Assembly (NCBI RefSeq): GCF_038397735.1
Contig: NZ_CP151635.1
Span: 806,001-870,000 of the forward strand
Source: Microbacterium sp. LWH13-1.2
GTDB taxonomy: Bacteria > Actinomycetota > Actinomycetes > Actinomycetales > Microbacteriaceae
Reading direction: 5' to 3'
DNA length: 64,000 nucleotides
The notes beneath the pieces were generated by a model. That model did not search any database. It saw only the letters and a list, made by a program, of their open reading frames with translations, and had not been told where the DNA came from. The stretch's first letter is position 1. The number at the start of each line of letters is the position of its first letter. The translations under genes and the position numbers were made by a program. Of the stretch, positions 1 through 8,076 are shown piece by piece.

Positions 1-374
1 TCGTCGCCGACCGCCAGGGTGTCGTCACCCCGTTCGCGATGATCGCCCTGCAGGAGCGCATGTCCTTCTTCGTGCAGCCCACGCAGGAGGTCTACGAGGG
101 CATGGTCATCGGCGAGAACTCCCGCGCCGACGACATGGACGTCAACATCACCAAGGAGAAGAAGCTCACCAACATGCGTGCGGCGAGCTCCGACACCTTC
201 GAGTCGATGACTCCTCCGCGCCAGCTGACGCTCGAGGAGAGCCTCGAGTTCGCTCGTGACGACGAATGCGTCGAGGTCACGCCCGAGGTCGTCCGCATCC
301 GCAAGGTGAACCTCGACGCCAACACCCGTGCGCGTGAGACCGCTCGCCTGAAGCGCCAGGACGCCAACGTCTGA
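1..374 (+). CDS. typA: TypA/BipA translational GTPase, C-terminal fragment
   Basis: Only the last 123 or so residues are in the window; the reading frame is open to the left edge. The segment VIGENSRADDMDVNITKEKK and the later RIRKVNLDANTRARE stretch are the conserved C-terminal part of TypA/BipA, a ribosome-associated GTPase of the EF-G family that helps late 50S assembly and stress growth. The G domain lies outside the window, so GTP-binding motifs cannot be checked. The gene ends at a TGA and is followed 12 bases later by a strong hairpin, so it ends its transcription unit. Family assignment is secure from the C-terminal domain alone. Confidence 0.95.
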   Translation, partial: VADRQGVVTPFAMIALQERMSFFVQPTQEVYEGMVIGENSRADDMDVNITKEKKLTNMRAASSDTFESMTPPRQLTLEESLEFARDDECVEVTPEVVRIRKVNLDANTRARETARLKRQDANV

Positions 375-386
375 GAATCGTCTAAG

Positions 387-432
387 AAAAGGGGCCCTGC
401 ATCGCCGGAAACGGCGGTGCAGGGTCCCTTTC
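387..432 (+). terminator. Rho-independent-like terminator after typA
   Basis: An A-rich left arm (aaaaggggccctgcatcgccg) is matched, with one mismatch, by the right arm ending in ccctttctc around a GAAA loop. The stem is about 19 bp. It separates typA from the next gene. Confidence 0.85.
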
Positions 433-538
433 TCACGAAACGTCCAGGTGCTCCGTTGCAGAATCGTTACCTTGCGCCTGGGACGATCTCCCGATGAGTG
501 TCCTGTGACGGGCGTACGACGACCCGAAAGTCGAACCC

Positions 539-1423
539 ATGCTTCACACCTCCCGTGCGCTTCGGCGCGCCCACGCGGCGGCGTCCGCCCGCAACGCGAT
601 CACGGCACGTCGCCCCAAGCTGATTCTCGGAACGATCACCGGCGGGATGCTCGGCCTCGCCTTGACCGTCGGCATGGTGTCGGCACCCGCGGCTGGTGCC
701 GAGGTGCCGGACGCCGTCGCCGGCGTCACGTCCTTCGTCACCGGCGAGACCGAGCAGCCGGCGAAGAGCGCCGACGACTCAGCCCTGACGATGGTCGCCG
801 CTCAGGACGCCATTGCTGCGGCCGAGGCGCTGAACGCCGAGGTCGCGGCATCGGGCCTCGACCTCGGCGCGGCACCCTCCGCGGTCGATACCTCCGACGT
901 GACCGCCTGGGTCGATCAGCTCGCCGACCGCGACGACTTCTCGAACAGGCAGCTCACGAGCCTCACTGCGTATGCGGTCACCGGCACGGACGAGATCGTC
1001 GCTGAGACCGCCGCCCTGCAGGAATCCTACGTAGCGGCTCAGCAGGCCAAAGCCGCTGCGGATGCGGCTGCCGTGCAGGCGGCCGCTGAAGCCGCCGCAC
1101 TCGCTCAGACGAACACCGTCGATGGCGCGAAGGCCGCGGCGCGCGACATCGCGTCAAGTCAGTACGGGTGGGGCGACGACCAGTTCTCCTGCCTGGATTC
1201 GCTGTGGACCAAGGAATCCGGGTGGAACTACCAGGCGTACAACGCCTCGGGCGGCGCGACGGGGATTCCGCAGGCTCTGCCCGGAAGCAAGATGGCGTCT
1301 GCCGGATCCGACTGGCAGACGAATGCGGCCACGCAGATCCGCTGGGGTCTCGGATACATCTCATCCGTGTACGGCACCCCCTGCAGCGCGTGGGGGCACT
1401 CCCAGTCCGTGAACTGGTACTGA
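539..1423 (+). CDS. Secreted protein with C-terminal lysozyme/transglycosylase-like domain
   Basis: This 294-residue protein has an N-terminal Arg-rich segment and a hydrophobic stretch near residues 29-50, followed by A-rich cleavage-like sequence, so it is probably exported or anchored outside. Residues about 55-200 are Ala-rich and helical, probably coiled-coil. The last 90 residues carry SLWTKESGWNYQAYN with a likely catalytic Glu (E226), then a Gly/Ala turn and two cysteines (FSCLDS and GTPCSAW). This matches the aggregation-promoting-factor-C-terminal/SLT-like domain of actinobacterial peptidoglycan hydrolases. ATG 539 is the only start after an in-frame stop at 506. There is no good Shine-Dalgarno sequence in front of it. 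The exact bond cut is unknown. Confidence 0.82.
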   Translation: MLHTSRALRRAHAAASARNAITARRPKLILGTITGGMLGLALTVGMVSAPAAGAEVPDAVAGVTSFVTGETEQPAKSADDSALTMVAAQDAIAAAEALNAEVAASGLDLGAAPSAVDTSDVTAWVDQLADRDDFSNRQLTSLTAYAVTGTDEIVAETAALQESYVAAQQAKAAADAAAVQAAAEAAALAQTNTVDGAKAAARDIASSQYGWGDDQFSCLDSLWTKESGWNYQAYNASGGATGIPQALPGSKMASAGSDWQTNAATQIRWGLGYISSVYGTPCSAWGHSQSVNWY

Positions 1424-1450
1424 GCCGCCGCCACCCGACCGGCACCACCG

Positions 1451-1483
1451 AGACCCACCCCGCATGCGTGCGGCGGTGGGTCT
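1451..1483 (+). terminator. Hairpin terminator after the lysozyme-like gene
   Basis: AGACCCACC pairs with GGTGGGTCT around a GC-rich centre. It lies 28 bases after the stop codon and before the glutaminase gene. Confidence 0.7.
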
Positions 1484-1594
1484 TGGCGTTCAGGGCGCAG
1501 CCTGACACCGGCGCTCTGCGCTCTAGGCAGGGCGAGGCATTGCCACTACGGTGAGCGGTGACGGCTGGGGGGTCGTGGACTCGGAGGAGAACGC

Positions 1595-2605
1595 ATGGAC
1601 GTCGCGGCACTGACAGACATCCCGCAGCAGGTGTCGACCGGCGCCCTGCCGGGGTGGGACCGCGTCGACGAGCTCGTGCGCGAAGCCCACCGCCGCTATG
1701 CGGACGACCGCACGGGTGCAGTCGCCGATTACATCCCCGTGCTCGCGGAGGCCGACCCCGAGCTGTTCGGTCTCGCGGTCATCGAGGTCGATGGCGGCCT
1801 GCATGACGCCGGAGACGCGCTGCATCCGTTCTCGATCCAGTCGATCTCGAAGATGTTCGTGTATGCGCTGGCCATCCAGGAGCACGGCCACGAGCGCGTG
1901 CGCGAGATCGTCGGTGTCAACAACACAGGTCTCGCCTTCAACTCGCTGATGGCTCTGGAGCTCAACAGCGGGCACCCCATGAACCCGATGGTCAACGCCG
2001 GCGCGATCGCGACGACGGGGCTCATGCCCGGGGCCACCGCGGTGGAGCAGTGGGAGCGCGTCAGGGAGGGACTGTCGGCATTCGCCGGTCGTCCGCTGGG
2101 TCTCGACGGCGTGGTGTATGCCTCCGAGGCGGAGACGAACGAGCGCAACCGCGCGATGGGCTGGCTTCTGCGCAGCTACGGGCGGCTCGACGGCGACCCC
2201 GACGAGGTCGTCGACGTCTACACACGGCAGTGCGCGTTGAGCGTGACGGCGCATGATCTGGCGGTCATGGGGGCGACCCTCGCCGACGGCGGAGTGAACC
2301 CCGTCACGGGCGAGCGGGTCGTCTCCGCAGATGTCTGCCGCGACACCCTCGCCGTCACCGCATCGACAGGACTCTACGAGACGTCGGGGGAGTGGCTGTT
2401 CGAGATCGGGCTCCCGGCCAAGTCCGGAGTGGCGGGCGGCATCGTCGCGGTCGCCCCCGGCAAGGGCGCTGTCGCCGGCTTCTCGCCGAGACTCGACCGA
2501 GCGGGGAACTCGATCCGCTCGCAGTTGGCGATCGGTCACCTGTCCCGCGCTCTGGGCCTGAACCTGTTCGCCTCCGCCCCGGCGGCGGTGCGAACCGCGG
2601 ACTGA
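1595..2605 (+). CDS. glsA: Glutaminase
   Basis: This 336-residue protein belongs to the serine-dependent glutaminase family with a beta-lactamase-like fold, which hydrolyses glutamine to glutamate and ammonia. The catalytic SxxK motif is in FSIQSISKMF (S83, K86), and NPMVNAGAI (about residues 130-138) is the conserved Asn-containing loop. Length fits the family (about 310-330) with a slightly longer N terminus. ATG 1595 has a strong GGAGGAGAA Shine-Dalgarno sequence. An MFS transporter starts 37 bases downstream on the same strand, so the two are probably co-transcribed; whether that transporter moves an amino acid is not shown. Confidence 0.95.
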   Translation: MDVAALTDIPQQVSTGALPGWDRVDELVREAHRRYADDRTGAVADYIPVLAEADPELFGLAVIEVDGGLHDAGDALHPFSIQSISKMFVYALAIQEHGHERVREIVGVNNTGLAFNSLMALELNSGHPMNPMVNAGAIATTGLMPGATAVEQWERVREGLSAFAGRPLGLDGVVYASEAETNERNRAMGWLLRSYGRLDGDPDEVVDVYTRQCALSVTAHDLAVMGATLADGGVNPVTGERVVSADVCRDTLAVTASTGLYETSGEWLFEIGLPAKSGVAGGIVAVAPGKGAVAGFSPRLDRAGNSIRSQLAIGHLSRALGLNLFASAPAAVRTAD

Positions 2606-2642
2606 GCTCGACGCATCCCCATCACGATCAGAGGACACTCCC

Positions 2643-4268
2643 ATGACACACACCGCACCGGCGTCCACCAAGACATCGTGGATGCCACTGGTCAGCCTCT
2701 TCCTCGCCCAGGTGCTCATGTCGTTCAACGTGGCGGCACTGCCGATCTCGCTGGGCGGCATGGTGAGCGAGTTCGGCGTTCCTCCGACGGTCGCGAGCAC
2801 GACGATCGTCATGTACGGTCTCGCTGTCGCCGCTCTGGTGATGACCGGCGCGAAACTCGGCCAGCGCGTCGGATGGGTGCTCATCTTCCGAGTGGTGATC
2901 GCTCTGTTCGCCGCGTCGTCAGTGCTGATGATCATGTCACCGACCGTGGGATGGGCCATCGCAGGTCAGGCTGTGGCCGGAGCGGCCGCAGCGATCATCG
3001 TGCCCTCGATCGTGGCGCTGATCGCCGAGAACTATCGAGGCGCCCAGCAGGCAACGGCGATCGGCGCCATCGGCTCTGCTCGGGCGATCTCGGGTGTGAC
3101 GGCGTTCCTGATCGGCGGCACCCTGGGCACGCTCGTCGGCTGGCGTCCGATGTTCTTCATCGTCTTCGGCATCGCGGTCGTCGTCTTCGCCTTCAGCTTC
3201 ACCCTTCGAGGCGACCGAGGTGATGCGTCGATCCGCATCGACCTCGTCGCCTCGCTCCTGATCGGCGCGGCGATCGTGCTGCTCACGCTCGGCTTCAACA
3301 ACCTCAACGGCTGGGGTGCGGTGGCTGCCACCGAGGCTGCGCCGTTCAGCATCTTGGGGCTGTCGCCCGCTCCGGCATTCATCGTCGTGGGCATCGTGCT
3401 CGGCCAGGCGTTCTTCGTCTGGACCCGCAGGCGGATGGCCGAGGGCAAGGTGCCGTTGATCGATCTCAGCGTGCTGGGGTCGTCGAAGGAGCGGGCGGCC
3501 GTCTACGCGATGTTCATCGTCGTCGCACTCGAGGCATGTGTGAATTTTACGATCCCGCTGTACATCCAGATCGTGCAGGGACGCACGCCGTTCGACACGT
3601 CACTCGCGATGATGCCGTTCAACCTCACCGTCTTCATCACCGCGACCCTCGTGGTGCGCTTCTACAAGCGCTACCCGCCCCGCGTGATCGGCGTCTTCGG
3701 GTTCATCCTGACGACGGTCGCGCTCGTGTGGCTCTCCTTCGTGGTGAACAACAACTGGGAGACCCTGCCCACGATCCTCGGTCTAATCGTGTTCGGCATC
3801 GGCCAGGGTGCGCTCGTGACCCTGGTCTTCAACGTGCTGGTCACGGCCGCCCCGGCCGAGCTCGCGGGCGACGTCGGCTCGCTTCGCGGAACCACCCAGA
3901 ACCTCGCGTCGGCGGTCGGAACCGCCCTGGCGGGGGCGCTGCTCGTCTCTCTGCTCGGCCTGAGCATCGGTCGCGCGGTGGTGGAGCATCCCGAGCTGCC
4001 GCCCAGGCTCGTGGCGCAGGTCGACATGGACAACCTGAACTTCATCAGCAACGACGATCTCCGCACCGCTCTCGAACAGACGGATGCGACTCCCGAGCAG
4101 ATCGACGCCGCGGTGGCGGTCAACGAGGAGTCGCGCCTGGGCACCCTTCGCCTCGGGCTGCTGCTGCTCGCGGGACTCAGTGCTGTGGCGATCCTTCCGG
4201 CGTCTCGCCTGCCGAAGTACAAGCCCGACGAGATCCCCGATCCGTCACCGGTCGCGGGTTCGGACTGA
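2643..4268 (+). CDS. MFS transporter (DHA2-like drug/proton antiporter type)
   Basis: This 541-residue integral membrane protein has hydrophobic segments throughout, consistent with 12-14 helices. The motif MVMYGLAVAALVMTGAKLGQR-like region near residues 55-75 resembles motif A of DHA2 exporters. A soluble loop near residues 450-500 (rich in D, E, Q) precedes the last helix. It follows glsA by 37 bases with a GAGGACA Shine-Dalgarno sequence, and ends 3 bases before the convergent XRE-cupin gene. The substrate cannot be read from the sequence. Family placement is firm; drug efflux is only the usual role of this subfamily. Confidence 0.88.
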   Translation: MTHTAPASTKTSWMPLVSLFLAQVLMSFNVAALPISLGGMVSEFGVPPTVASTTIVMYGLAVAALVMTGAKLGQRVGWVLIFRVVIALFAASSVLMIMSPTVGWAIAGQAVAGAAAAIIVPSIVALIAENYRGAQQATAIGAIGSARAISGVTAFLIGGTLGTLVGWRPMFFIVFGIAVVVFAFSFTLRGDRGDASIRIDLVASLLIGAAIVLLTLGFNNLNGWGAVAATEAAPFSILGLSPAPAFIVVGIVLGQAFFVWTRRRMAEGKVPLIDLSVLGSSKERAAVYAMFIVVALEACVNFTIPLYIQIVQGRTPFDTSLAMMPFNLTVFITATLVVRFYKRYPPRVIGVFGFILTTVALVWLSFVVNNNWETLPTILGLIVFGIGQGALVTLVFNVLVTAAPAELAGDVGSLRGTTQNLASAVGTALAGALLVSLLGLSIGRAVVEHPELPPRLVAQVDMDNLNFISNDDLRTALEQTDATPEQIDAAVAVNEESRLGTLRLGLLLLAGLSAVAILPASRLPKYKPDEIPDPSPVAGSD

Positions 4269-4270
4269 CC

Positions 4271-4819
4271 TCAGCGGAGCTCCGAGATGAGGACAGCGCT
4301 CGTGCCGGGCAGAATGGCCTCGAACACATGCGGCGCATCGCCGGCGTAGGAGAGGTAGTCGCCGGGGTTCAGCAGCACGGGTTCGCCCGCCGGTCCGATC
4401 TGCGCCTGTCCGGAGATGAGGATCACGTGCTCCGTCGTGCCGGCATGATGCGGGTCCGAGCGTCGCGGGTCCCCGGGCTCCGCCTGGATCAGGTAGACGT
4501 CCCGACGCGCCCCGGGCGGGCTGGCGGAGAGCAGGGTCGCGCTGTAGGCCGCGGCAGACGAGGGCACACCGGCGAGATCCTCGGCGCGGATCAGGGTGGG
4601 GGCGTTGGTCTGCTGATCGACGAGGACGGCGAAGGGCACGCCCAGCGCGACGCCCAGCGCCCAGAGGGTCTCGACGCTGGGGTTGCCCGAACCTGACTCG
4701 AGCTGCGAGACCGTGGCCTTCGAGATCCCCGCGCGACGGGCGAGCTCGGACACGGACAATCCGGCAGCCTCTCGCTCTCGGCGCAGGGTACGGGCGATAC
4801 GGGTGCGGAGATCCTCCAT
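4271..4819 (-). CDS. XRE-family regulator with C-terminal cupin domain
   Basis: This 182-residue protein has an N-terminal helix-turn-helix (LSVSELARRAGISKATVSQL, about residues 21-40) and a C-terminal cupin fold (about 105-182; PHHAGTTEHVILISG and GDYLSYAGDAPHVFE). The cupin would sense a small ligand, as in the SutR/PuuR class. The gene is divergent from azlCD, with palindromic repeats in the shared region, so it is the likely regulator of azlCD and of itself. The cupin keeps histidines and a Glu of the usual metal or ligand site. The effector is unknown; branched-chain amino acids are a reasonable guess from the neighbours. Confidence 0.9.
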   Translation of the reverse strand: MEDLRTRIARTLRREREAAGLSVSELARRAGISKATVSQLESGSGNPSVETLWALGVALGVPFAVLVDQQTNAPTLIRAEDLAGVPSSAAAYSATLLSASPPGARRDVYLIQAEPGDPRRSDPHHAGTTEHVILISGQAQIGPAGEPVLLNPGDYLSYAGDAPHVFEAILPGTSAVLISELR

Positions 4820-4834
4820 CTGTTCATCATGTCA

Positions 4835-4876
4835 AACGATCGTTCGCTTGACTATCCATCGAACGATGTTCAGAAT
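4835..4876 (+). promoter_or_regulatory. azlCD promoter with overlapping palindromic operator-like repeats
   Basis: A TTGACT -35 box (4848-4853) and a CAGAAT -10 box (4871-4876) are separated by exactly 17 bases. The perfect palindrome AACGATCGTT (4835-4844) lies just upstream of the -35, and a related CGAACGATGTTC lies in the spacer. A further TCGAACG sits at 4898-4904. The placement suits repression by the divergent XRE-cupin protein. It also implies that azlC begins at GTG 4913 and not at the upstream ATG 4829. Confidence 0.7.
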
Positions 4877-4912
4877 GATGATCGTGTGTTCACTGAATCG
4901 AACGGTCCTCTC

Positions 4913-5623
4913 GTGAGCGCCGAGCGCGAGGTCTGGCGCGAGGCTCTCGGCGTCGTGCTTGCCACCAGTGCCTACGGCATCTCGTTCGGAGCGCTCGCCG
5001 TGGCATCCGGTCTCGATGTCTGGCAATCCTGCGTCCTCAGCCTGCTGATGTTCACCGGCGGGTCGCAGTTCGCCTTCGTCGGCGTGTTCGCCGCCGGGGG
5101 AGTCGCCGCGCTTCCATCGGCCATCGCCTCGGCCGCGCTGCTCGGGGTGCGAAACATCGCCTACGGGATGCGGATGTCTCCGATCGTCGGCACGACCCCT
5201 GCGCGGCGGATCGCCGCGGCGCACTTCACGATCGACGAGTCGACGGCGGTCGCCGTCTCGCAGAGCGACCCGCGGCTCCGCCAGGTGGGTTTCTGGGTCA
5301 CGGGCATCGGCATCTTCGTCGGATGGAACGCCACGACCCTGGTCGGCGCGCTGCTCGGCGACGTGCTCGGCGATCCGAAGACCTGGGGGCTGGACGCCGC
5401 CGCGGCTGCGGCCTTCCTCGCTCTGCTGTGGCCGCGGCTCGAGCAGCGGCAGGCGATCGCCGTCGGCGTTGCGGCAGCGGTCGTGGCGGCGGCGCTCACG
5501 CCGTTCATCATGCCGGGACTCCCGGTGCTGGTCGCTGCGGTCGTGGCGATCTTCGTCGGTTGGTTCAACTGGCTCGGTCGGGACGCTCGGGTCGACCTCG
5601 AGGATTCGGAGGTGCGGAGATGA
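4913..5623 (+). CDS. azlC: AzlC-family branched-chain amino acid exporter, large subunit
   Basis: This 236-residue membrane protein matches AzlC (YgaZ-like): AYGISFGALAVASGL near the N terminus, then SLLMFTGGSQFAFVG and GVRNIAYGMRMSP. AzlC works with AzlD to export branched-chain amino acids and analogues. I place the start at GTG 4913, because the only good promoter has its -10 at 4871-4876; the open frame continues up to ATG 4829, but that start lies upstream of the -35 box. Its stop overlaps the azlD start (ATGA). The divergent XRE-cupin gene is the probable regulator. Confidence 0.9.
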   Translation: MSAEREVWREALGVVLATSAYGISFGALAVASGLDVWQSCVLSLLMFTGGSQFAFVGVFAAGGVAALPSAIASAALLGVRNIAYGMRMSPIVGTTPARRIAAAHFTIDESTAVAVSQSDPRLRQVGFWVTGIGIFVGWNATTLVGALLGDVLGDPKTWGLDAAAAAAFLALLWPRLEQRQAIAVGVAAAVVAAALTPFIMPGLPVLVAAVVAIFVGWFNWLGRDARVDLEDSEVRR

Positions 5624-5934
5624 GCGTCTGGAGCGCGATCCTGCTGGCCGCGGTGATCTGCCTGGCTCTCAAGGCGGTCGGATACCTCGTGCCGTCGAAG
5701 GTGCTGGAGGCTCCTCGCCCGGCGCGCATCTCGGATCTGCTCACCGTCGCCCTGCTCGCCGCGCTCGTGGCCGTGCAGACCCTGGGAGCCGGTCAGGCCG
5801 TCGTCGTGGATGCGAGAGTGCCCGCGCTGCTCGTCGCGGCGGGGCTTCTGTGGTTGCGGCAGTCGTTCCTGGTCGTGGTCTTCGCTGCGGCCGCGGTAGC
5901 CGCTCTGCTGCGTCTGCTCGGCCTCGCGGCCTGA
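5620..5934 (+). CDS. azlD: AzlD-family branched-chain amino acid exporter, small subunit
   Basis: This 104-residue protein has about four hydrophobic segments and the AzlD pattern: ALKAVGYLVPSKVLE early, then LLTVALLAALVAVQTLG and LRQSFLVVVFAAAAVAALLR at the C terminus. It is the partner of AzlC in the bipartite exporter. Start ATG 5620 overlaps the azlC stop by the ATGA arrangement, which points to translational coupling. Confidence 0.9.
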   Translation: MSVWSAILLAAVICLALKAVGYLVPSKVLEAPRPARISDLLTVALLAALVAVQTLGAGQAVVVDARVPALLVAAGLLWLRQSFLVVVFAAAAVAALLRLLGLAA

Positions 5935-5973
5935 TCTCACCCCCCCGGGGCCTGGGCGCGCGGTGACCGCGCG

Positions 5974-5979
5974 TAGGAT
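5974..5979 (+). promoter_or_regulatory. -10 box TAGGAT, leaderless position
   Basis: TAGGAT is followed by six bases and the GTG start at 5986, so transcription would begin at or beside the start codon. Confidence 0.6.
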
Positions 5980-5985
5980 CGACTC

Positions 5986-6462
5986 GTGCGTATCGGATGG
6001 ATCTCTCGGGTGCTCTCCTGGATCGCCGCGGCTCTCGTCGGCGGCGTCTTCGGCATCGCCGGCACCATCGGTCACAGCCTGATGTGGGGACCGATCCCCG
6101 TGGGGCTCATCGTCGGCGCCATCGCCTGCGGCGCGATCCTCGTGGCGATCCGGGCGCTCACCCACGATCGGGGTGCGACTCTCGCCGCCGGTCTCGGGAT
6201 GGTGGGGATGCTCGTCATCATCTCCGGCGTCGGCCCCGGCGGATCCGTCGTGGTCGAAGACACGCTCAGCGGTCGCATCTGGATCTATCTGGTCGCAGGC
6301 CTCGTGCTGCTCGCAGTCGCGTGGCCGTCGTTCTCTCGGCTGCCTGTCCGCACGGATGCCGTGGCGGAGCCCGCTGCACCGCAGGCCGGACCGCCCGACG
6401 ACGACACGCGTTCGCCCACTCGAGGACCCGTGCTGGGCGATCGGACAGGTCGCGAGTCGTAG
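5986..6462 (+). CDS. Small integral membrane protein (DUF6113-like)
   Basis: This 158-residue protein has about four hydrophobic helices (residues about 7-27, 36-53, 62-78 and 96-112) and a Pro/Asp-rich hydrophilic tail of about 45 residues. I do not recognise a catalytic motif. Gene position just before the ferredoxin-dapC pair resembles that of DUF6113-type membrane proteins in Microbacteriaceae, but this is recollection and not proven. The start is GTG 5986 with a leaderless-type promoter. It ends 10 bases before the ferredoxin gene, so readthrough is possible, although fdxA has its own -10 box. Confidence 0.7.
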   Translation: MRIGWISRVLSWIAAALVGGVFGIAGTIGHSLMWGPIPVGLIVGAIACGAILVAIRALTHDRGATLAAGLGMVGMLVIISGVGPGGSVVVEDTLSGRIWIYLVAGLVLLAVAWPSFSRLPVRTDAVAEPAAPQAGPPDDDTRSPTRGPVLGDRTGRES

Positions 6463-6465
6463 ACT
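6460..6465 (+). promoter_or_regulatory. -10 box TAGACT before ferredoxin
   Basis: TAGACT overlaps the stop codon of the preceding gene and ends six bases before GTG 6472. The spacer is GAGGGA. Confidence 0.6.
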
Positions 6466-6471
6466 GAGGGA

Positions 6472-6792
6472 GTGACGTATGTGATCGCCCTTCCGTGCGT
6501 CGATGTCAAGGATCGCGCCTGCATCGACGAGTGCCCCGTTGACTGTATCTACGAGGGCGAACGCTCGCTGTACATCCACCCCGACGAGTGCGTCGACTGC
6601 GGCGCCTGCGAGCCGGTCTGCCCCGTCGAGGCGATCTACTACGAAGACGACCTGCCCGATGAGTGGCAGGACTACTACAAGGCCAACGTCGAGTTCTTCG
6701 ACGAGGTCGGCTCGCCCGGTGGTGCGGCGAAGGTCGGCGTCATCGCGCACGACCACCCGATCATCACAGCCCTCCCTCCCCAGGGCGAGTAG
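6472..6792 (+). CDS. fdxA: Seven-iron-type ferredoxin
   Basis: This 106-residue ferredoxin carries cysteines in [14 protein letters not shown] and [16 protein letters not shown], the pattern of mycobacterial/Streptomyces FdxA-type ferredoxins with one 3Fe-4S and one 4Fe-4S cluster. It is a low-potential electron carrier in the cytoplasm, with likely partners such as ferredoxin reductases or oxidoreductases. It lies 3 bases upstream of dapC, the same order as fdxC-Rv1178 in M. tuberculosis. The start is GTG 6472. Confidence 0.96.
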   Translation: MTYVIALPCVDVKDRACIDECPVDCIYEGERSLYIHPDECVDCGACEPVCPVEAIYYEDDLPDEWQDYYKANVEFFDEVGSPGGAAKVGVIAHDHPIITALPPQGE

Positions 6793-6795
6793 CGC

Positions 6796-7908
6796 GTGAG
6801 CGTACGCGACCTCGCCGACTACCCCTGGGACGCGGTCGTCCCGTACCGTGAGCGCGCCGCCCTTCACCCCCGGGGAATCGTAGATCTCTCCGTCGGGTCG
6901 CCCGTCGATCCGACACCCGAGCTGATCCGTCGGGCGCTGTCAGACGCGACCGACGCGCACGCCTACCCGCAGACCGTCGGAACGCCGGCGCTCCGCGAGG
7001 CGATCGTCGACTGGTACGCGCGGCGCAGGGGAGTGCCCGACCTCACGGTGGCCAACGTCCTTCCGACGATCGGCTCGAAGGAACTCGTCGCGCTGCTGCC
7101 GACACTCCTGGGTCTCGGTGAGGGTGACATCGTGGTGCACCCGCGCATCGCGTACCCGACCTACGAGGTGGGTGCTCGTGTCGTCGGCGCCACGCCTCTC
7201 GCCGCCGACGATCCGGCTGAGTGGCCCGAGGGCGCGAAGCTGATCTGGATCAACACCCCGGGGAACCCGGACGGACGCACGTGGACGGTCGATGAGCTCT
7301 CGGCAGCGGTGCGTCGTGCGCGTGAGATCGGCGCCGTGCTCGCCAGCGACGAGTGCTACGCGGAACTCGGCTGGGACGGCCGCTGGGCGAATGAGCCGAT
7401 CCCCTCGATCCTCGATCCTCGTGTGACGGACGGCAACAGGGCGAATCTGCTCAGCGTGTACTCGCTGAGCAAGCAGTCCAACCTCGCCGGCTACCGGGCG
7501 GCGTTCGTGGCCGGATGCGCGCGCATCGTCGGCGAGCTGCTCACGGCACGCAAGCACCTCGGCCTGATGCCGCCCGAGCCCGTGCAGCATGCGATGGCCG
7601 TCGCGCTCGGCGATGACGAGCATGTCGCGGCGCAGAAGGAGCTCTATCGCCACCGGCGCGACACCCTGCGCCCTGCGCTCGAAACCGCAGGGTTCCGAAT
7701 CGACGGCTCCGAGGCGGGGTTGTACCTGTGGGCGACCGAGGGGCAGGACGCCTGGGCCAGTATCGCGAGGCTCGCCGATCTCGGCATCCTCGCAGGCCCT
7801 GGACCCTTCTACGGCCCGCACTCCACGCAACACGTGCGTCTCGCTCTGACGGCTCCGTCCGAGCGGATCGCTGAGGGCGCGCGTCGCCTGCAGGAGCAGG
7901 CGCTGTAG
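6796..7908 (+). CDS. dapC: Succinyldiaminopimelate transaminase
   Basis: This 370-residue protein is a fold-type I PLP aminotransferase: N153 in INTPGNPDG, D185-x-x-Y188 in SDECYAE, and the Schiff-base lysine K226 in YSLSKQSNLAGYR. It matches actinobacterial DapC, which converts N-succinyl-2-amino-6-ketopimelate plus glutamate into N-succinyl-LL-diaminopimelate in the lysine/peptidoglycan pathway. dapD and dapE lie 4-6 kb downstream, supporting this role over other aminotransferase activities. GTG 6796 follows the ferredoxin stop by 3 bases, so the two form an operon. Confidence 0.93.
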   Translation: MSVRDLADYPWDAVVPYRERAALHPRGIVDLSVGSPVDPTPELIRRALSDATDAHAYPQTVGTPALREAIVDWYARRRGVPDLTVANVLPTIGSKELVALLPTLLGLGEGDIVVHPRIAYPTYEVGARVVGATPLAADDPAEWPEGAKLIWINTPGNPDGRTWTVDELSAAVRRAREIGAVLASDECYAELGWDGRWANEPIPSILDPRVTDGNRANLLSVYSLSKQSNLAGYRAAFVAGCARIVGELLTARKHLGLMPPEPVQHAMAVALGDDEHVAAQKELYRHRRDTLRPALETAGFRIDGSEAGLYLWATEGQDAWASIARLADLGILAGPGPFYGPHSTQHVRLALTAPSERIAEGARRLQEQAL

Positions 7909-7943
7909 GTTTCCTCCTCAGCGCCCATTTTCTTTTGTCCGAT

Positions 7944-7973
7944 GTCACAGTAGGCCGGTGTGCCTACTAGGCT
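7944..7973 (+). promoter_or_regulatory. Probable citrate synthase promoter with inverted repeat
   Basis: A weak -35-like GTCACA (7944-7949) and a TAGGCT -10 box (7968-7973) are 18 bases apart. Between them lies the perfect inverted repeat AGTAGGC-n6-GCCTACT (7949-7968), which spans the whole promoter spacer. It could be an operator or a hairpin. The leader from the -10 box to the start codon is about 100 bases. Confidence 0.5.
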
Positions 7974-8076
7974 GTAAAGGCGATTCGGTCATGTATCGAT
8001 GATCTCGATCCGACCTGGTGCACAGCGCCGTGACATCGCCACATCCGACTTGATGAAGATCCATGAGGAGGCCCGC

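Noticed and set aside
432..538. Possible riboswitch in front of the lysozyme-like gene
   Set aside because: Some actinobacterial peptidoglycan-hydrolase genes have a c-di-AMP riboswitch, but I could not match its conserved core in these 107 bases.
1523..2959. Long minus-strand reading frame of 478 codons opposite glutaminase
   Set aside because: It is a high-GC antisense shadow. The plus strand holds a full glutaminase with catalytic motifs, and the minus-strand product has no recognisable domain.
4829..4912. ATG 4829 as the azlC start
   Set aside because: It lies upstream of the only promoter, and the extra residues are hydrophilic and not family-like.
5161..6867. Long minus-strand frame of 568 codons across azlC to ferredoxin
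   Set aside because: Antisense to four recognisable genes, with compositionally biased R/D/H-rich product and no motifs.
7999..8076. Upstream ATG of citrate synthase
   Set aside because: The GTG at 8077 has a strong Shine-Dalgarno sequence and gives the normal family length.
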